Origin: Parasphingopyxis sp. CP4
GTDB taxonomy: Bacteria; Pseudomonadota; Alphaproteobacteria; Sphingomonadales; Sphingomonadaceae
Reading direction: 5' to 3'
Assembly (NCBI RefSeq): GCF_013378055.1
Contig: NZ_CP051130.1
Location: 1,426,001 to 1,490,000 of the forward strand
DNA length: 64,000 bases
Shown: positions 1 to 7,615 of the stretch, piece after piece
How positions within the stretch are numbered: the first letter of the stretch is position 1
How the letters are laid out: the number at the start of each line of letters is the position of its first letter
Position numbers and translations under genes: made by a program
The notes under the pieces: model-generated
What the model was told of the DNA's origin: nothing
The model's input: only the letters and a program-made list of their open reading frames with translations
Databases searched by the model: none

Positions 1-1
1 G

Positions 2-340
2 GAGGCGGTGCTTGAGCGCGGTTTCACCATGCCAATCATCAACCGCGAATTCGGCCTTGATTTCATTCTCGGTCTGATCCCGGTAATCGGCGACATCATC
101 GCGGCTGTAATGGGCACCTGGCTGGTCTGGGAAGCGCGCAACCTCAACATGCCCAAATGGAAAATCGCCCGCATGTTCGGCAATATCGGTGTCGATCTTG
201 CCGTGGGCGCGGTTCCCTTCATCGGCGACGCGGCTGACTTTGTGTTCCGGTCCAACACGCGCAACCTGAAGATCATCCGCAAGCATCTCGACAAGCATCA
301 TCCCGAAACGATGGTGATTGAGGGCGAAGTCCGCCGCTAG
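2..340 (+). CDS. DUF4112 domain protein (5' end outside window)
   Basis: The reading frame is open to the first base, so the 5' end is probably missing; the first in-window start is a GTG at position 8. The visible ~110 residues contain two similar hydrophobic stretches built around G-L-I-P-V-I-G-D and G-A-V-P-F-I-G-D, a pattern I associate with DUF4112, a small membrane-associated family of unknown function. The C-terminus is basic. The TAG stop interlocks with the stop of the convergent RNase T2 gene inside the palindrome GCTAGC at 336-341. Function cannot be assigned. Confidence 0.75.
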   Translation, partial: EAVLERGFTMPIINREFGLDFILGLIPVIGDIIAAVMGTWLVWEARNLNMPKWKIARMFGNIGVDLAVGAVPFIGDAADFVFRSNTRNLKIIRKHLDKHHPETMVIEGEVRR

Positions 341-1152
341 CTGCGTCCGCGCCAGATCCGCAATCGTTCATTGGGCCGCGCGCCCCGTTGCCGCGCCGGG
401 CAGCGTTGCGGTCGAAAATCCCGAGCCAGGCAAATTCGCACTTCGGTGAGCCAGCCGCGACTGTTGCTCTGCACCCGCACCATATCCGCAGTTACGCCGC
501 GATTGGCGGCCGCAAAAGCATCCGCAAACTGCCGCACGGTCAAGTTGCGTCGCGACAGCGCGTCCATATCGGGATAGCGGACCGCGCGGTACATGATCGT
601 TCCGGCCCGCAAATAGCGACCCGGATCGCGCGTCATGCAGCTCCCATGCTTGGCCCATTCGCGCTGAATCAGGTGGACCGAGGGGGTCGTGCAGAGATGT
701 TGGCGCACCAGGCGCGGCGACAAGGCATTGACCGGCCGACACCATTGCGGCCAACGCGAACCATTGGTCTCGGGCCATAGGCCATGCAGGATGAAGCCGA
801 ACTGCCCGGCCCCGCCATTGGCGATACCCCCACATTGCATGCGGTGACTGGCATCGCCTCGCCGGGTCCGGCAAAATTCGGGTGACCAACTCAACGCCAG
901 GACATGACGCGTAACCGGTGCAGTGCGCGCTTCACCGGGTGGAATAGAGACGGCGCGCGGGGCAGCGACCCGATCCGGGATCCGGCATTCACGGGCCTGG
1001 GCATGCACGCCTGCGGGAAGTGAAAAAAGGGCGACAATAAAACCGATTACCCTGAGCTTGTCGAAGGGTTGTTTTGTTCTTCTCCGTGCCAACCCAAAGA
1101 AAGTGCAGGGCTTCGACGGGCTCAGCCCAAACGGTAGTCTGGCTGTTATCAT
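337..1152 (-). CDS. Ribonuclease T2 family protein, exported
   Basis: Endoribonuclease of the RNase T2 family, which cleaves RNA through a 2',3'-cyclic intermediate. Both catalytic signatures are visible: F-I-L-H-G-L-W-P-E at about residues 120-128 (CAS I) and E-W-A-K-H-G-S-C at about 165-172 (CAS II). The ATG at 1152 overlaps the nadC stop as ATGA, so translation may be coupled. Residues 1-35 from this ATG are encoded by two dispersed palindromic repeats and look unlike a signal peptide. A TTG at 1092 would give a conventional one (basic start, hydrophobic I-G-F-I-V-A-L-F, then A-G-V-H-A-Q). The product is probably periplasmic. Function is well supported; the start is uncertain. Confidence 0.88.
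   Translation of the reverse strand: MITARLPFGLSPSKPCTFFGLARRRTKQPFDKLRVIGFIVALFSLPAGVHAQARECRIPDRVAAPRAVSIPPGEARTAPVTRHVLALSWSPEFCRTRRGDASHRMQCGGIANGGAGQFGFILHGLWPETNGSRWPQWCRPVNALSPRLVRQHLCTTPSVHLIQREWAKHGSCMTRDPGRYLRAGTIMYRAVRYPDMDALSRRNLTVRQFADAFAAANRGVTADMVRVQSNSRGWLTEVRICLARDFRPQRCPARQRGARPNERLRIWRGRS
1044..1135. repeat. Dispersed palindromic repeats (type C) inside the RNase T2 N-terminus
   Basis: Contains CCCTGAGCTTGTCGAAGGG (about 1050-1068) and, about 40 bases on, CTTCGACGGGCTCAGCCCAAACG (about 1110-1132), an inverted pair of the same element. Near-identical words recur at 2368-2386, 2423-2446 and 3771-3800. These bases encode the first ~35 residues of the RNase T2 frame when it is read from the ATG at 1152. 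Confidence 0.75.
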
Positions 1153-1997
1153 ATCTCGGCGAAGTCGAGGCCGATATCGGCGGCAGGCGCAGATTGGGTC
1201 AGCCGGCCAACGGAGATAAAGTCGACCCCGGTCTTTGCAATCTCGTTGATACTGCCCAGCGTAACTCCGCCCGAGGCTTCGGTCGGCACCCGATCGTCAA
1301 CCATATCGACGGCATGGCGGAGCATTTCGGGCGGCATGTTGTCGAGCAGCAAATGTGTAGCTCCCGCCTCCAGCGCCGGTTCGATCTGGTCGATCCGGTC
1401 TACCTCGACAATGATCCGATCAATGCCGGCACTGACTGCCCGGCGCACGGCTTCGCGGACGGATCCGGCGACGGCCACATGATTGTCCTTGATCATCGCC
1501 GCATCCCACAATCCCATGCGGTGGTTCTGCGCGCCGCCCATGCGGGTCGCATATTTCTCCAACGCCCGCAGTCCCGGAATCGTCTTGCGCGTGTCGAGCA
1601 AGGTCGCGCGCGTACCCGAAATTTCCTTCACATAGTTCCGCGTCATGGTCGCGATTCCAGACAGATGCTGCATGCTGTTCAGTGCTGATCGTTCCGCTGT
1701 CAGCATGGGCCGGGCCAAACCGGTGAGACGCATAAGATCGGTACCGGCAGGAACGCGATCGCCATCTTCGACCAACGCGTCGATTTCGACATTCGGGTCC
1801 AGCGCCCGGAAAAAAGCTTCCGCAATCGGCATGCCCGCGACCACAATCGCGTCGCGGCTGTCCATCACACCTTCAAAGCGCGCCGTTTCCGGGATCACAG
1901 CCGCCGATGTAATATCGCCAATCTCGCCAAGGTCTTCGGCGAAGGTCGATGCGACAAAGGCATCAAGATCGAAACGGTCGAGGGCAAATTCAGTCAT
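1149..1997 (-). CDS. nadC: Nicotinate-nucleotide pyrophosphorylase (carboxylating)
   Basis: Converts quinolinate and PRPP to nicotinate mononucleotide, CO2 and pyrophosphate in de novo NAD synthesis; cytoplasmic. At 282 residues it has normal family length. Diagnostic segments are T-A-E-R-S-A-L-N (about 100-107), D-T-R-K-T-I-P-G-L-R (135-144), G-G-A-Q-N-H-R-M-G-L (154-163), K-D-N-H (170-173) and the C-terminal G-V-D-F-I-S-V-G-R-L-T. It lies on the same strand as nadA, but the two are separated by 450 bases of repeats rather than being adjacent. No nadB (L-aspartate oxidase) is in this window. The 3' end overlaps the RNase T2 start by 4 bases. Confidence 0.97.
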   Translation of the reverse strand: MTEFALDRFDLDAFVASTFAEDLGEIGDITSAAVIPETARFEGVMDSRDAIVVAGMPIAEAFFRALDPNVEIDALVEDGDRVPAGTDLMRLTGLARPMLTAERSALNSMQHLSGIATMTRNYVKEISGTRATLLDTRKTIPGLRALEKYATRMGGAQNHRMGLWDAAMIKDNHVAVAGSVREAVRRAVSAGIDRIIVEVDRIDQIEPALEAGATHLLLDNMPPEMLRHAVDMVDDRVPTEASGGVTLGSINEIAKTGVDFISVGRLTQSAPAADIGLDFAEI

Positions 1998-2447
1998 GAA
2001 TCAGCTAATATACGAGCATAAGCGTCATTGCGAGCGCACCGAAGCAATCCAGAGCGGATGGGCACCCGGCATGCGGCTCTGGATTGCCACGTCGCCTAAC
2101 GGCTCCTCGCAATGACGAATAGTGATGAGCGCGCCGGAGCACATAAAATACTTATGCAATAATAATCGTCACCCTGAACTTGTTTCAGGGTCCACCGCTC
2201 CACAGGTCCCAGTCGGTTCGAACTGATAGGTGGATGCTGAAACGAGTTCAGCATGACGGAAGATTGGAAGCGCTCTGTGCTCCGGCGCAGGCCGGAGCCT
2301 AGGCCAGAACCGTTCGAACTGGGCTCCGGCCTGCGCCGGAGCACAAGAGTGCCCAAATACTCCGTATATCCTGAGCCTGTCGAAGGATTGTCCTTACTTA
2401 AGCCGTAGAATCGAAGGACAGCCCTTTGACAAGCTCAGGGCAAACGA
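1998..2447. repeat. Intergenic cluster of four palindromic repeat families between nadA and nadC
   Basis: A 450-base stretch without a credible gene. Type D, 2023-2117: CGTCATTGCGAGCG...CTCCTCGCAATGACG, with internal arms GCAATCCAGAGC and GCTCTGGATTGC. Type A, 2167-2259: CGTCACCCTGAACTTGTTTCAGGG...GGATGCTGAAACGAGTTCAGCATGACGG. Type B, 2276-2345: TGTGCTCCGGCGCAGGCCGG paired with CTCCGGCCTGCGCCGGAGCACA. Type C, about 2366-2446: two inverted copies of CCTGAGC(C/T)TGTCGAAGG. Each can fold into a long hairpin, so they resemble REP/BIME-type elements. An 86-codon minus-strand frame across them is repeat translation, not a gene. Confidence 0.85.
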
Positions 2448-3461
2448 TCACTGGTTCGCCGCAGCCTCGGGATCGCCGACATCGCCCTGCCCTACCGTAG
2501 CGCCGGCCATTTCGAGCATCTTGTCGAGGCTTTTCTTCGCCTGCACGCGCAATTCCTCGTCGAGCTCAATTTGCGGCTCAAGGTCACGCAGTGCCACGTA
2601 AAGCTTCTCCATCGTGTTCAAGGCCATATACGGGCAGATATTGCAGTTGCAGTTTCCGTCCGCACCTGGCGCGCCGATAAAGGTGACGTCAGGGAGCGCT
2701 TTTTCCATCTGGTGCATGATGTGCGGCTCGGTCGCGACAATCACGGTATCGCTTTCGGTCGCTTTGGCTTCGGCCAAGATAGAACTGGTGGAACCGATAT
2801 GATCGGCATGATCAAGGATCGCTGCGGGGCATTCGGGATGCGCCAATACGGGAGCGTCTGGATGCTGCGCCTTGAGCTTCAGAAGCTCAGTTTCCGAAAA
2901 CGCTTCATGGACAATACAAACGCCGGGCCAGAGCAGCATATCCCGGCCCGTCTTGCGCGCCATATAGGCACCCAGATGCTTGTCCGGCGCAAATATGATC
3001 TTCTGATCCTTGGGAATCTGGTTGAGAATTTTCTCAGCGGATGAAGAGGTTACGATGATATCCGAAAGTGCTTTCACAGCGGCCGAACAGTTGATGTAGG
3101 TCAGCGCGATATGATCGGGATGCGCATCGCGGAACTCCTTGAACTTGTCCGGCGGGCAGCTGTCTTCCAGGCTACATCCGGCCTTCAGATCCGGCAGCAC
3201 GACAATCTTTTCCGGGGAAAGAATCTTGGCCGTTTCCGCCATGAACTTGACGCCGCAAAAGGCAATGACGTCAGCATCGGTATCCGCCGCCTTGCGCGAG
3301 AGATCGAGGCTATCGCCGACAAAATCGGCAATGTCCTGAATTTCCGGATCCTGGTAATAATGGGCAAGAATAACCGCGTTCCGCTCCTTGCGCAGCCGGT
3401 TGATCTCTTCCTTGATGTCAACACCAGCCAAGCTGCCGCCAATACCTTCGCGTGCGTCCAT
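2448..3461 (-). CDS. nadA: Quinolinate synthase A
   Basis: Condenses iminoaspartate with dihydroxyacetone phosphate to quinolinate, using a [4Fe-4S] cluster; first committed chemistry of de novo NAD synthesis together with NadB. The 337-residue product is of normal length. The N-terminus has A-V-I-L-A-H-Y-Y-Q-D-P-E (about 29-40). Cluster cysteines are likely Cys96 (A-G-C-S-L-E-D-S-C-P-P), Cys211 (H-P-E-C-P) and one of Cys271-276 (G-N-C-N-C-N-I-C-P-Y-M). The gene is flanked on both sides by repeat clusters, so it is not in an obvious operon with nadC. Confidence 0.97.
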   Translation of the reverse strand: MDAREGIGGSLAGVDIKEEINRLRKERNAVILAHYYQDPEIQDIADFVGDSLDLSRKAADTDADVIAFCGVKFMAETAKILSPEKIVVLPDLKAGCSLEDSCPPDKFKEFRDAHPDHIALTYINCSAAVKALSDIIVTSSSAEKILNQIPKDQKIIFAPDKHLGAYMARKTGRDMLLWPGVCIVHEAFSETELLKLKAQHPDAPVLAHPECPAAILDHADHIGSTSSILAEAKATESDTVIVATEPHIMHQMEKALPDVTFIGAPGADGNCNCNICPYMALNTMEKLYVALRDLEPQIELDEELRVQAKKSLDKMLEMAGATVGQGDVGDPEAAANQ

Positions 3462-3840
3462 GATTCTGCTCCTTTGGAACCATATAGGAACTCAAAAAGC
3501 GATTGTCTCGGGTGGATATGAGATGGATCGGCGGGGAAGGGCCCGTCAAATCGTCGTTGTTCGCAGAAGGATATCCCGTCACCCTGAACTCGTTTCAGGG
3601 TCCACCGCGTAACAGGCGCAGTCTGTGCGGTCTGATGAGTGGATGCTGAAACCAGTTCAGCATGACGGAAGATTGGGAGCGAGCCGTGCTCCGGCGAAGG
3701 CCGGAGCCCAGTCCGGACGGTTCGGGTCTAGGCTCCGGCCTGCGCCGGAGCACAGCATGTTTGCGATTATCCTGAGCCCTTCGACAGGCTCAGGCCTAAC
3801 GGCAATAGGACAGTTGAAAGCATCGCTCCCGCGAAGGCCG
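3462..3840. repeat. Second intergenic palindromic repeat cluster (types A-B-C in order)
   Basis: A 379-base gap with no credible gene. It repeats the A-B-C order seen on the other side of nadA: type A at 3577-3668 (CGTCACCCTGAACTCGTTTCAGGG...GGATGCTGAAACCAGTTCAGCATGACGG), type B at 3686-3754 (GTGCTCCGGCGAAGGCCGG...GGCTCCGGCCTGCGCCGGAGCACA) and type C at 3771-3801 (CCTGAGCCCTTCGACAGGCTCAGG). Even the spacer between A and B (GAAGATTGG[A/G]AG) is shared with the first cluster. That suggests A-B is one composite unit or that a segment was duplicated. Confidence 0.85.
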
Positions 3841-4614
3841 CTAACGCTTACCTTCACGTATCTCGCCAAGCACGTCGCGGGATCGATCCATCTGGTTGGG
3901 ATTGACCTCATTGGCAAACTGGGCGCGCACCGTCGCATCGATGCCAGCGGCACGGAGCGGGAGCTGGAAGTTATTTTCTACCGCCCGTCGCGCGGCATCA
4001 CGCGCCAGCCGCATTGTTGGTGCGGCCTGGGCCTGACGCATCAGGGAGCGTTGGCCTTCGGCACGATTGGCTTCGTCCAGCGTCTCTTCGGCATCGGTAA
4101 CCGCGATCAGGATCCCACCATCATCATATTCGCGGATCGCGGCGATATCGATAGCGGGCTCGGACACGGTGAGATCCGGCATGGTGACGGTGAGAATATT
4201 CGATCCCGCATCCCAGGCGACATCATCCTCGCCCAATTGACTGAGATTGAGCTCATAGCGGACCGTGCCGGGCATGATCAGCGTCTTGCGCGCAGAAAGG
4301 CCAAAGCGGCGCTGGGTGGAGGTAATCACGGCCACGAAGCGGGCGGAAAAAGGAATCAGTGTGTTTTGTTCGCGCAAGCCCTCAAGGCTGGAGCTGGCGA
4401 TAGTCTCAGGATCCGGGCCGCCGCCAAAGACACGGCTCGTGATGCTGCCAACCCCGACAAAGAAGATCGTCACAAGCGCGACCAGAGTCAGCAGGCAGCC
4501 AAGCGCAAACCAGCGGCCCGAGCCCTGGCGGATCATGATCACCGGCGGTTCGCGCGGCGGCGGCTCATTCGGCCCGCCCGGTGGATCAATTTCTATGCGG
4601 CTGTCTTCGACCAT
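3841..4614 (-). CDS. DUF4230 domain protein, single-pass membrane protein
   Basis: The 257-residue product has a proline-rich cytoplasmic head (G-P-N-E-P-P-P-R-E-P-P), one membrane segment at about residues 34-57, and an extracytoplasmic domain. I recognise that domain as DUF4230 from its ~150-residue core of paired beta strands (R-F-V-A-V-I-T-S, then V-R-Y-E-L-N-L-S, then I-L-T-V-T-M-P-D) followed by a helical, arginine- and alanine-rich tail. The function of the family is unknown. Its start overlaps the 3' end of the upstream MBL-fold gene by 22 bases, so the two are probably cotranscribed. Confidence 0.8.
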   Translation of the reverse strand: MVEDSRIEIDPPGGPNEPPPREPPVIMIRQGSGRWFALGCLLTLVALVTIFFVGVGSITSRVFGGGPDPETIASSSLEGLREQNTLIPFSARFVAVITSTQRRFGLSARKTLIMPGTVRYELNLSQLGEDDVAWDAGSNILTVTMPDLTVSEPAIDIAAIREYDDGGILIAVTDAEETLDEANRAEGQRSLMRQAQAAPTMRLARDAARRAVENNFQLPLRAAGIDATVRAQFANEVNPNQMDRSRDVLGEIREGKR

Positions 4615-5471
4615 GTCTCATCATTCTCTTCGACCAGGCCGCGATCGCGAAGATCGATCAGATGGGCGAGGACGGAACGTCCGGCGGCGCCATGGAGGCG
4701 CGGATCGATACCTTTGTACATTTTGGCGACCATGTCCGGGATAGCGACCAGGCCGTCATCGATGGCGCGCAAAATCTGGCCTTCCCGCTGTTTACGGTGG
4801 CCCATCAGGCCGCGCGCATAACGCCGCGCTTTTTGCACCGGTTCGCCATGCGCCGGATAGTAGAGCGTTTCCTCCCGCTCAACGAGCTTGGCGAGGCTTT
4901 CCATATAATCTTTCATATCGCCGTCAGGCGGCGCGATGACAGTTGTCGACCAGCCCATGATATGATCGCCGGTGAAGATCGCATCCGCCTCATGCAGCGC
5001 AAAGCAGAGATGGTTGGAGGTGTGACCGGGGGTGGCGACCGTTTCGAGTGTCCAGCCGGTCTCGGAGATGATCTCACCATCACTGAGCACGCGATCTGGC
5101 GCGTAACTGCGATCGAAGGCGGCATCCGCACGCGGGCCACCATCATCGATGGCGAGAAACGCGCAGCCGACGATTTCCGCGCCGGTCGCCTCTTTGAGCG
5201 GTGCAGCCGCGGGGCTGTGATCGCGATGGGTATGCGTGCAGATGATGTAGCGAATGGTTTCGCCTTTGGTCGCCGCAAGGATTGCATCGATATGGCGCGG
5301 GTCTTTGGGGCCCGGATCGATGACCGCGACATCGCCATGGCCGACAATATAGGTCTGCGTACCGGTATAGGTGAACGGTGAGGGATTGGGCGCAAGGACG
5401 CGGCGCACCTGGGGGTGCAACTCCATTGTCAGGCCGGTCGGCAGGTCATCAGGCAAGTTCATCTGCCCCAT
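4593..5471 (-). CDS. MBL-fold metallo-hydrolase, LACTB2-like
   Basis: Metallo-beta-lactamase-fold hydrolase of 292 residues with no signal peptide, so cytoplasmic. The metal-binding signature H-T-H-R-D-H is at residues 80-85, followed by G-H-T-S-N-H-L-C-F, the G-D-H-I-M-G-W aspartate and a C-terminal P-A-H-G. Residues ~230-285 look like the winged-helix tail of LACTB2-like proteins, some of which act on RNA or thioesters. It lies just downstream of the M56/BlaI operon but beyond a strong terminator, so it is probably a separate transcript. The sequence does not mark it as a beta-lactamase. Confidence 0.88.
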   Translation of the reverse strand: MGQMNLPDDLPTGLTMELHPQVRRVLAPNPSPFTYTGTQTYIVGHGDVAVIDPGPKDPRHIDAILAATKGETIRYIICTHTHRDHSPAAAPLKEATGAEIVGCAFLAIDDGGPRADAAFDRSYAPDRVLSDGEIISETGWTLETVATPGHTSNHLCFALHEADAIFTGDHIMGWSTTVIAPPDGDMKDYMESLAKLVEREETLYYPAHGEPVQKARRYARGLMGHRKQREGQILRAIDDGLVAIPDMVAKMYKGIDPRLHGAAGRSVLAHLIDLRDRGLVEENDETWSKTAA

Positions 5472-5509
5472 GTGGCAAGTTGCGAGGCATCGGAAAAGGG
5501 TAAGCGACG

Positions 5510-5540
5510 AAAAAAGGGGCAGGACTGGTGCCCTGCCCCC
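5510..5540 (-). terminator. Rho-independent terminator of the BlaI/M56 operon
   Basis: On the minus strand GGGGCAGG and CCTGCCCC form a perfect 8-bp stem around an 8-base loop, followed by six T (+ strand: AAAAAA, GGGGCAGG at 5516-5523, CCTGCCCC at 5532-5539). It lies 47 bases past the M56 stop and before the MBL gene start at 5471. Confidence 0.85.
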
Positions 5541-5587
5541 TTTCCTCCTGAACCGTGCCGGAGGGGCTCCGGCGGGTCTCCTCAGGC

Positions 5588-7069
5588 TTATTCGCCGAGG
5601 CGCGCGATACCGGCATCGAGCCGGGCCAGCACCATCGTCCGAATATCCTCGGGGATTTCAGCGTCTGCGGCGACTTCGCTGCGGGCTTCGCGCATGCCTT
5701 CAAGGGCCTCCGCGCGCCCTTGCTGACCCAGCCGTTCGCGGCAGATCATGATGCGGATCCGTTCCCGACCGGTCGCCGGGTCGACGCTCTCATCGGTGTG
5801 CACTGCCTCGCCATTCGCGTGGCATTGCTCAAGCGTTTCGACATCGGGGATCATCGCCAACAGCTCTTCGCGATCCGGGATCATCTCGCGCAGCTCCGCC
5901 TCGTCGGGGATCATCTCCCTGAGTTCGGCTTCGCTCGGTATCATCGCACGGATCTCCGCCTCGCTCGGGATCATGGCGGCAATTTCCTCTTCACTGGGAA
6001 TCATCGCTTCAATCTCCTCTCGTGTTGGAGCCTCGCCATCCGACCGATAGGTGTAAACTCGGCGGTGGGTAGTTTCATCGTGAGCTTGATGCGCGGCGAG
6101 CCGTGTATGTTCCTGATGCCGCTCGCCATCATGCTGCGTTACCTGCTCATCTCCTGGTGCCTGTGCGATGGCGTAACTCACGGTAGCCGTCATCGGCAGC
6201 GCCACGAGCAGTCCGGCGCCGATCGCGATCCGCCCAACTGCAACGCGCAGCCGAGATTTGTCATTCATAGCCATTGTTTTTAGCCTTTTTTTCAATGATT
6301 GGGGATTGTCGAGGACGCTGGAGAAAAGCAGCGCCTGGCCGGAGGAGGCTTTGGCAACCGCGCGGCCATAGGCCGGTCGGTCGTCCGAAATCGTTTGAGA
6401 AAGCACTCGCGCGTCGCATGCCGCTTCCTGATCAAAGCGGAATGCCCGCCATGCGATCCAGGCGATCGGATTGAACCAGTGCAGGCAGAGCGCAAAAAAT
6501 GCGATCAGGTTGATCAAGAGATCGCCCGATCGGTGATGCGCAAACTCATGGGCGAGCGCTAGGTCTCGTTCCCGCGCGCTATAGTCGCGATAGAAATTGG
6601 GCGGCAGGGCAATGTGTTTACGGACTACGCCAAATGCTATGGGGCCAGTAATGCCGCGCGCCTGGACGATCCGAATACCATTGGCCCGGCCTAGTTCATC
6701 TGATTCTTCGAGGATTTCCTCACACTCGCGGAAATGATCAGTAACGCGCCACAGGAAGAGTAGCGAGGCACCGGTTAGCCAAACCGTCACTAGCGCTACT
6801 GTCCAATCGGTCCCGCCGGTTTGCTGGTTGCTTGCCAGTGCTACTAGAACTTCGGGTTGCAAGAGAATCGACGGATCTGCCGATAATGGACCGCCAGATG
6901 CTTCGATCGTCCGCTCGATCGTCGGCATGAAGAAGCGAGCAGCTGGTATCAGCCACAGCGCATATGCAACGCGCGCACCACACAGCTGCGTTACCGGGCC
7001 GCGAACGGCCATGACGAGTGCCATCAATATTGTCGTGGCAATGAAAGTATCGGCCAGCCATTCGGTCAT
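5588..7069 (-). CDS. M56-family membrane metallopeptidase (BlaR1/MecR1-like sensor) with decapeptide repeats
   Basis: A 493-residue integral membrane zinc protease of the BlaR1/MecR1 type. There are several hydrophobic segments (about 8-22, 32-50, 92-107, 185-205, 280-300). The zinc motif H-E-F-A-H is at 174-178, with a downstream glutamate in D-Q-E-A-A-C-D (about 213-219). In place of the penicillin-binding sensor domain of BlaR1, the C-terminal region after the last membrane segment carries six consecutive ten-residue repeats, P-[STD]-x-E-x-[IL]-x-x-M-I, at residues 348-407, plus a degenerate seventh. The start overlaps the BlaI-like gene by 4 bases. It presumably senses an envelope signal and triggers repressor cleavage; the signal is unknown. 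Confidence 0.88.
   Translation of the reverse strand: MTEWLADTFIATTILMALVMAVRGPVTQLCGARVAYALWLIPAARFFMPTIERTIEASGGPLSADPSILLQPEVLVALASNQQTGGTDWTVALVTVWLTGASLLFLWRVTDHFRECEEILEESDELGRANGIRIVQARGITGPIAFGVVRKHIALPPNFYRDYSARERDLALAHEFAHHRSGDLLINLIAFFALCLHWFNPIAWIAWRAFRFDQEAACDARVLSQTISDDRPAYGRAVAKASSGQALLFSSVLDNPQSLKKRLKTMAMNDKSRLRVAVGRIAIGAGLLVALPMTATVSYAIAQAPGDEQVTQHDGERHQEHTRLAAHQAHDETTHRRVYTYRSDGEAPTREEIEAMIPSEEEIAAMIPSEAEIRAMIPSEAELREMIPDEAELREMIPDREELLAMIPDVETLEQCHANGEAVHTDESVDPATGRERIRIMICRERLGQQGRAEALEGMREARSEVAADAEIPEDIRTMVLARLDAGIARLGE
5849..6028 (-). repeat. Six tandem 30-bp repeats coding for decapeptides
   Basis: Within the M56 gene, six back-to-back 30-base units encode P-T-R-E-E-I-E-A-M-I, P-S-E-E-E-I-A-A-M-I, P-S-E-A-E-I-R-A-M-I, P-S-E-A-E-L-R-E-M-I, P-D-E-A-E-L-R-E-M-I and P-D-R-E-E-L-L-A-M-I. 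Each begins with proline and ends Met-Ile. The units differ at synonymous positions, so the array is not a very recent expansion. Confidence 0.95.
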
Positions 7070-7434
7070 GACTTGAGCTCCCCGATCAGCTTTTCGATCT
7101 CGTCGATGTCGGAATCGCTGAGTCCGTCTCGTTCGGCGAGGTGCGCAACGAGGGGGGAAATTTTCCCGCCGAAGAGCCGATCGACAAATCGCCGGGATTC
7201 GCCGCGTATATAGTCCGACCGAGCAATCAGCGGCGAGTATAGGAACCGCCGGCCATCCTTCACATGATCGACCACCTGCTTGTCCTGAAGCCGCGCCAGC
7301 ATCGTCTTCACGGTCTGGAGGCTCCAGCCCCGCTCAGCCGCCACGTCGTCAGCGACATCGGCAGCGGTACGCGGTGCCTCGCGCCACAATGCTTCCATGA
7401 TCTCAAGCTCAGCTTCGCTAATTCGTTTGTCCAT
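7066..7434 (-). CDS. BlaI/MecI/CopY-family transcriptional repressor
   Basis: A small winged-helix repressor of about 122 residues. The N-terminal D-K-R-I-S-E-A-E-L-E-I-M-E-A-L-W, the helix region R-T-A-A-D-V-A-D-D-V and the recognition helix S-L-Q-T-V-K-T-M-L-A-R-L are characteristic of the BlaI/MecI family. It is cotranscribed with, and overlaps, the M56 protease, the classic sensor/repressor pairing. Two perfect operator palindromes lie just upstream (7451-7464 and 7489-7502), so autoregulation is likely. I prefer the ATG at 7434 because GGAAGG precedes it; an in-frame ATG at 7446 has no ribosome site and sits against the first operator. Confidence 0.92.
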   Translation of the reverse strand: MDKRISEAELEIMEALWREAPRTAADVADDVAAERGWSLQTVKTMLARLQDKQVVDHVKDGRRFLYSPLIARSDYIRGESRRFVDRLFGGKISPLVAHLAERDGLSDSDIDEIEKLIGELKS

Positions 7435-7450
7435 TGCGCCTTCCATTTCA

Positions 7451-7464
7451 ACTACAGATGTAGT
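7451..7464. promoter_or_regulatory. BlaI-type operator 1
   Basis: ACTACAGATGTAGT is a perfect dyad containing the TACA-N2-TGTA core of BlaI/MecI operators. It lies 17 bases upstream of the preferred repressor start. Confidence 0.85.
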
Positions 7465-7488
7465 CGAACGGCACAGCTTCTGTAAATG

Positions 7489-7502
7489 ACTACAAATGTA
7501 GT
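7489..7502. promoter_or_regulatory. BlaI-type operator 2
   Basis: ACTACAAATGTAGT is a perfect dyad that differs from operator 1 by one central base. The dyad centres are 38 bp apart, compatible with repressor dimers covering a promoter between them. Confidence 0.85.
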
Positions 7503-7615
7503 TGGTGGCGAAAAACCGACCGACTGTCGAAAAATCTGACAGTTCGGCATATGGTTAACAGACCGAAAACCATTGAAAGGCCTGGATTTCCGGGATTTCG
7601 AAAAACTGGCACGCG

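Noticed and set aside
2096-2356. An 86-codon minus-strand frame between nadA and nadC
   Set aside because: Every part is translated palindromic repeat.
3625-4821. A 398-codon plus-strand frame across the repeat cluster and DUF4230 gene
   Set aside because: It begins in type A repeat sequence (M-L-K-P-V-Q-H-D) and then runs antisense to DUF4230 and the MBL gene; the product is low-complexity with no family signature.
4593-5471. MBL gene as a beta-lactamase controlled by the adjacent BlaI/M56 pair
   Set aside because: It lacks a signal peptide, has a LACTB2-type winged-helix tail, and is separated from the operon by a strong terminator.
5849-6028. Tandem 30-bp repeats considered as a CRISPR-like array
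   Set aside because: The units are contiguous without spacers and lie in frame inside a coding sequence.
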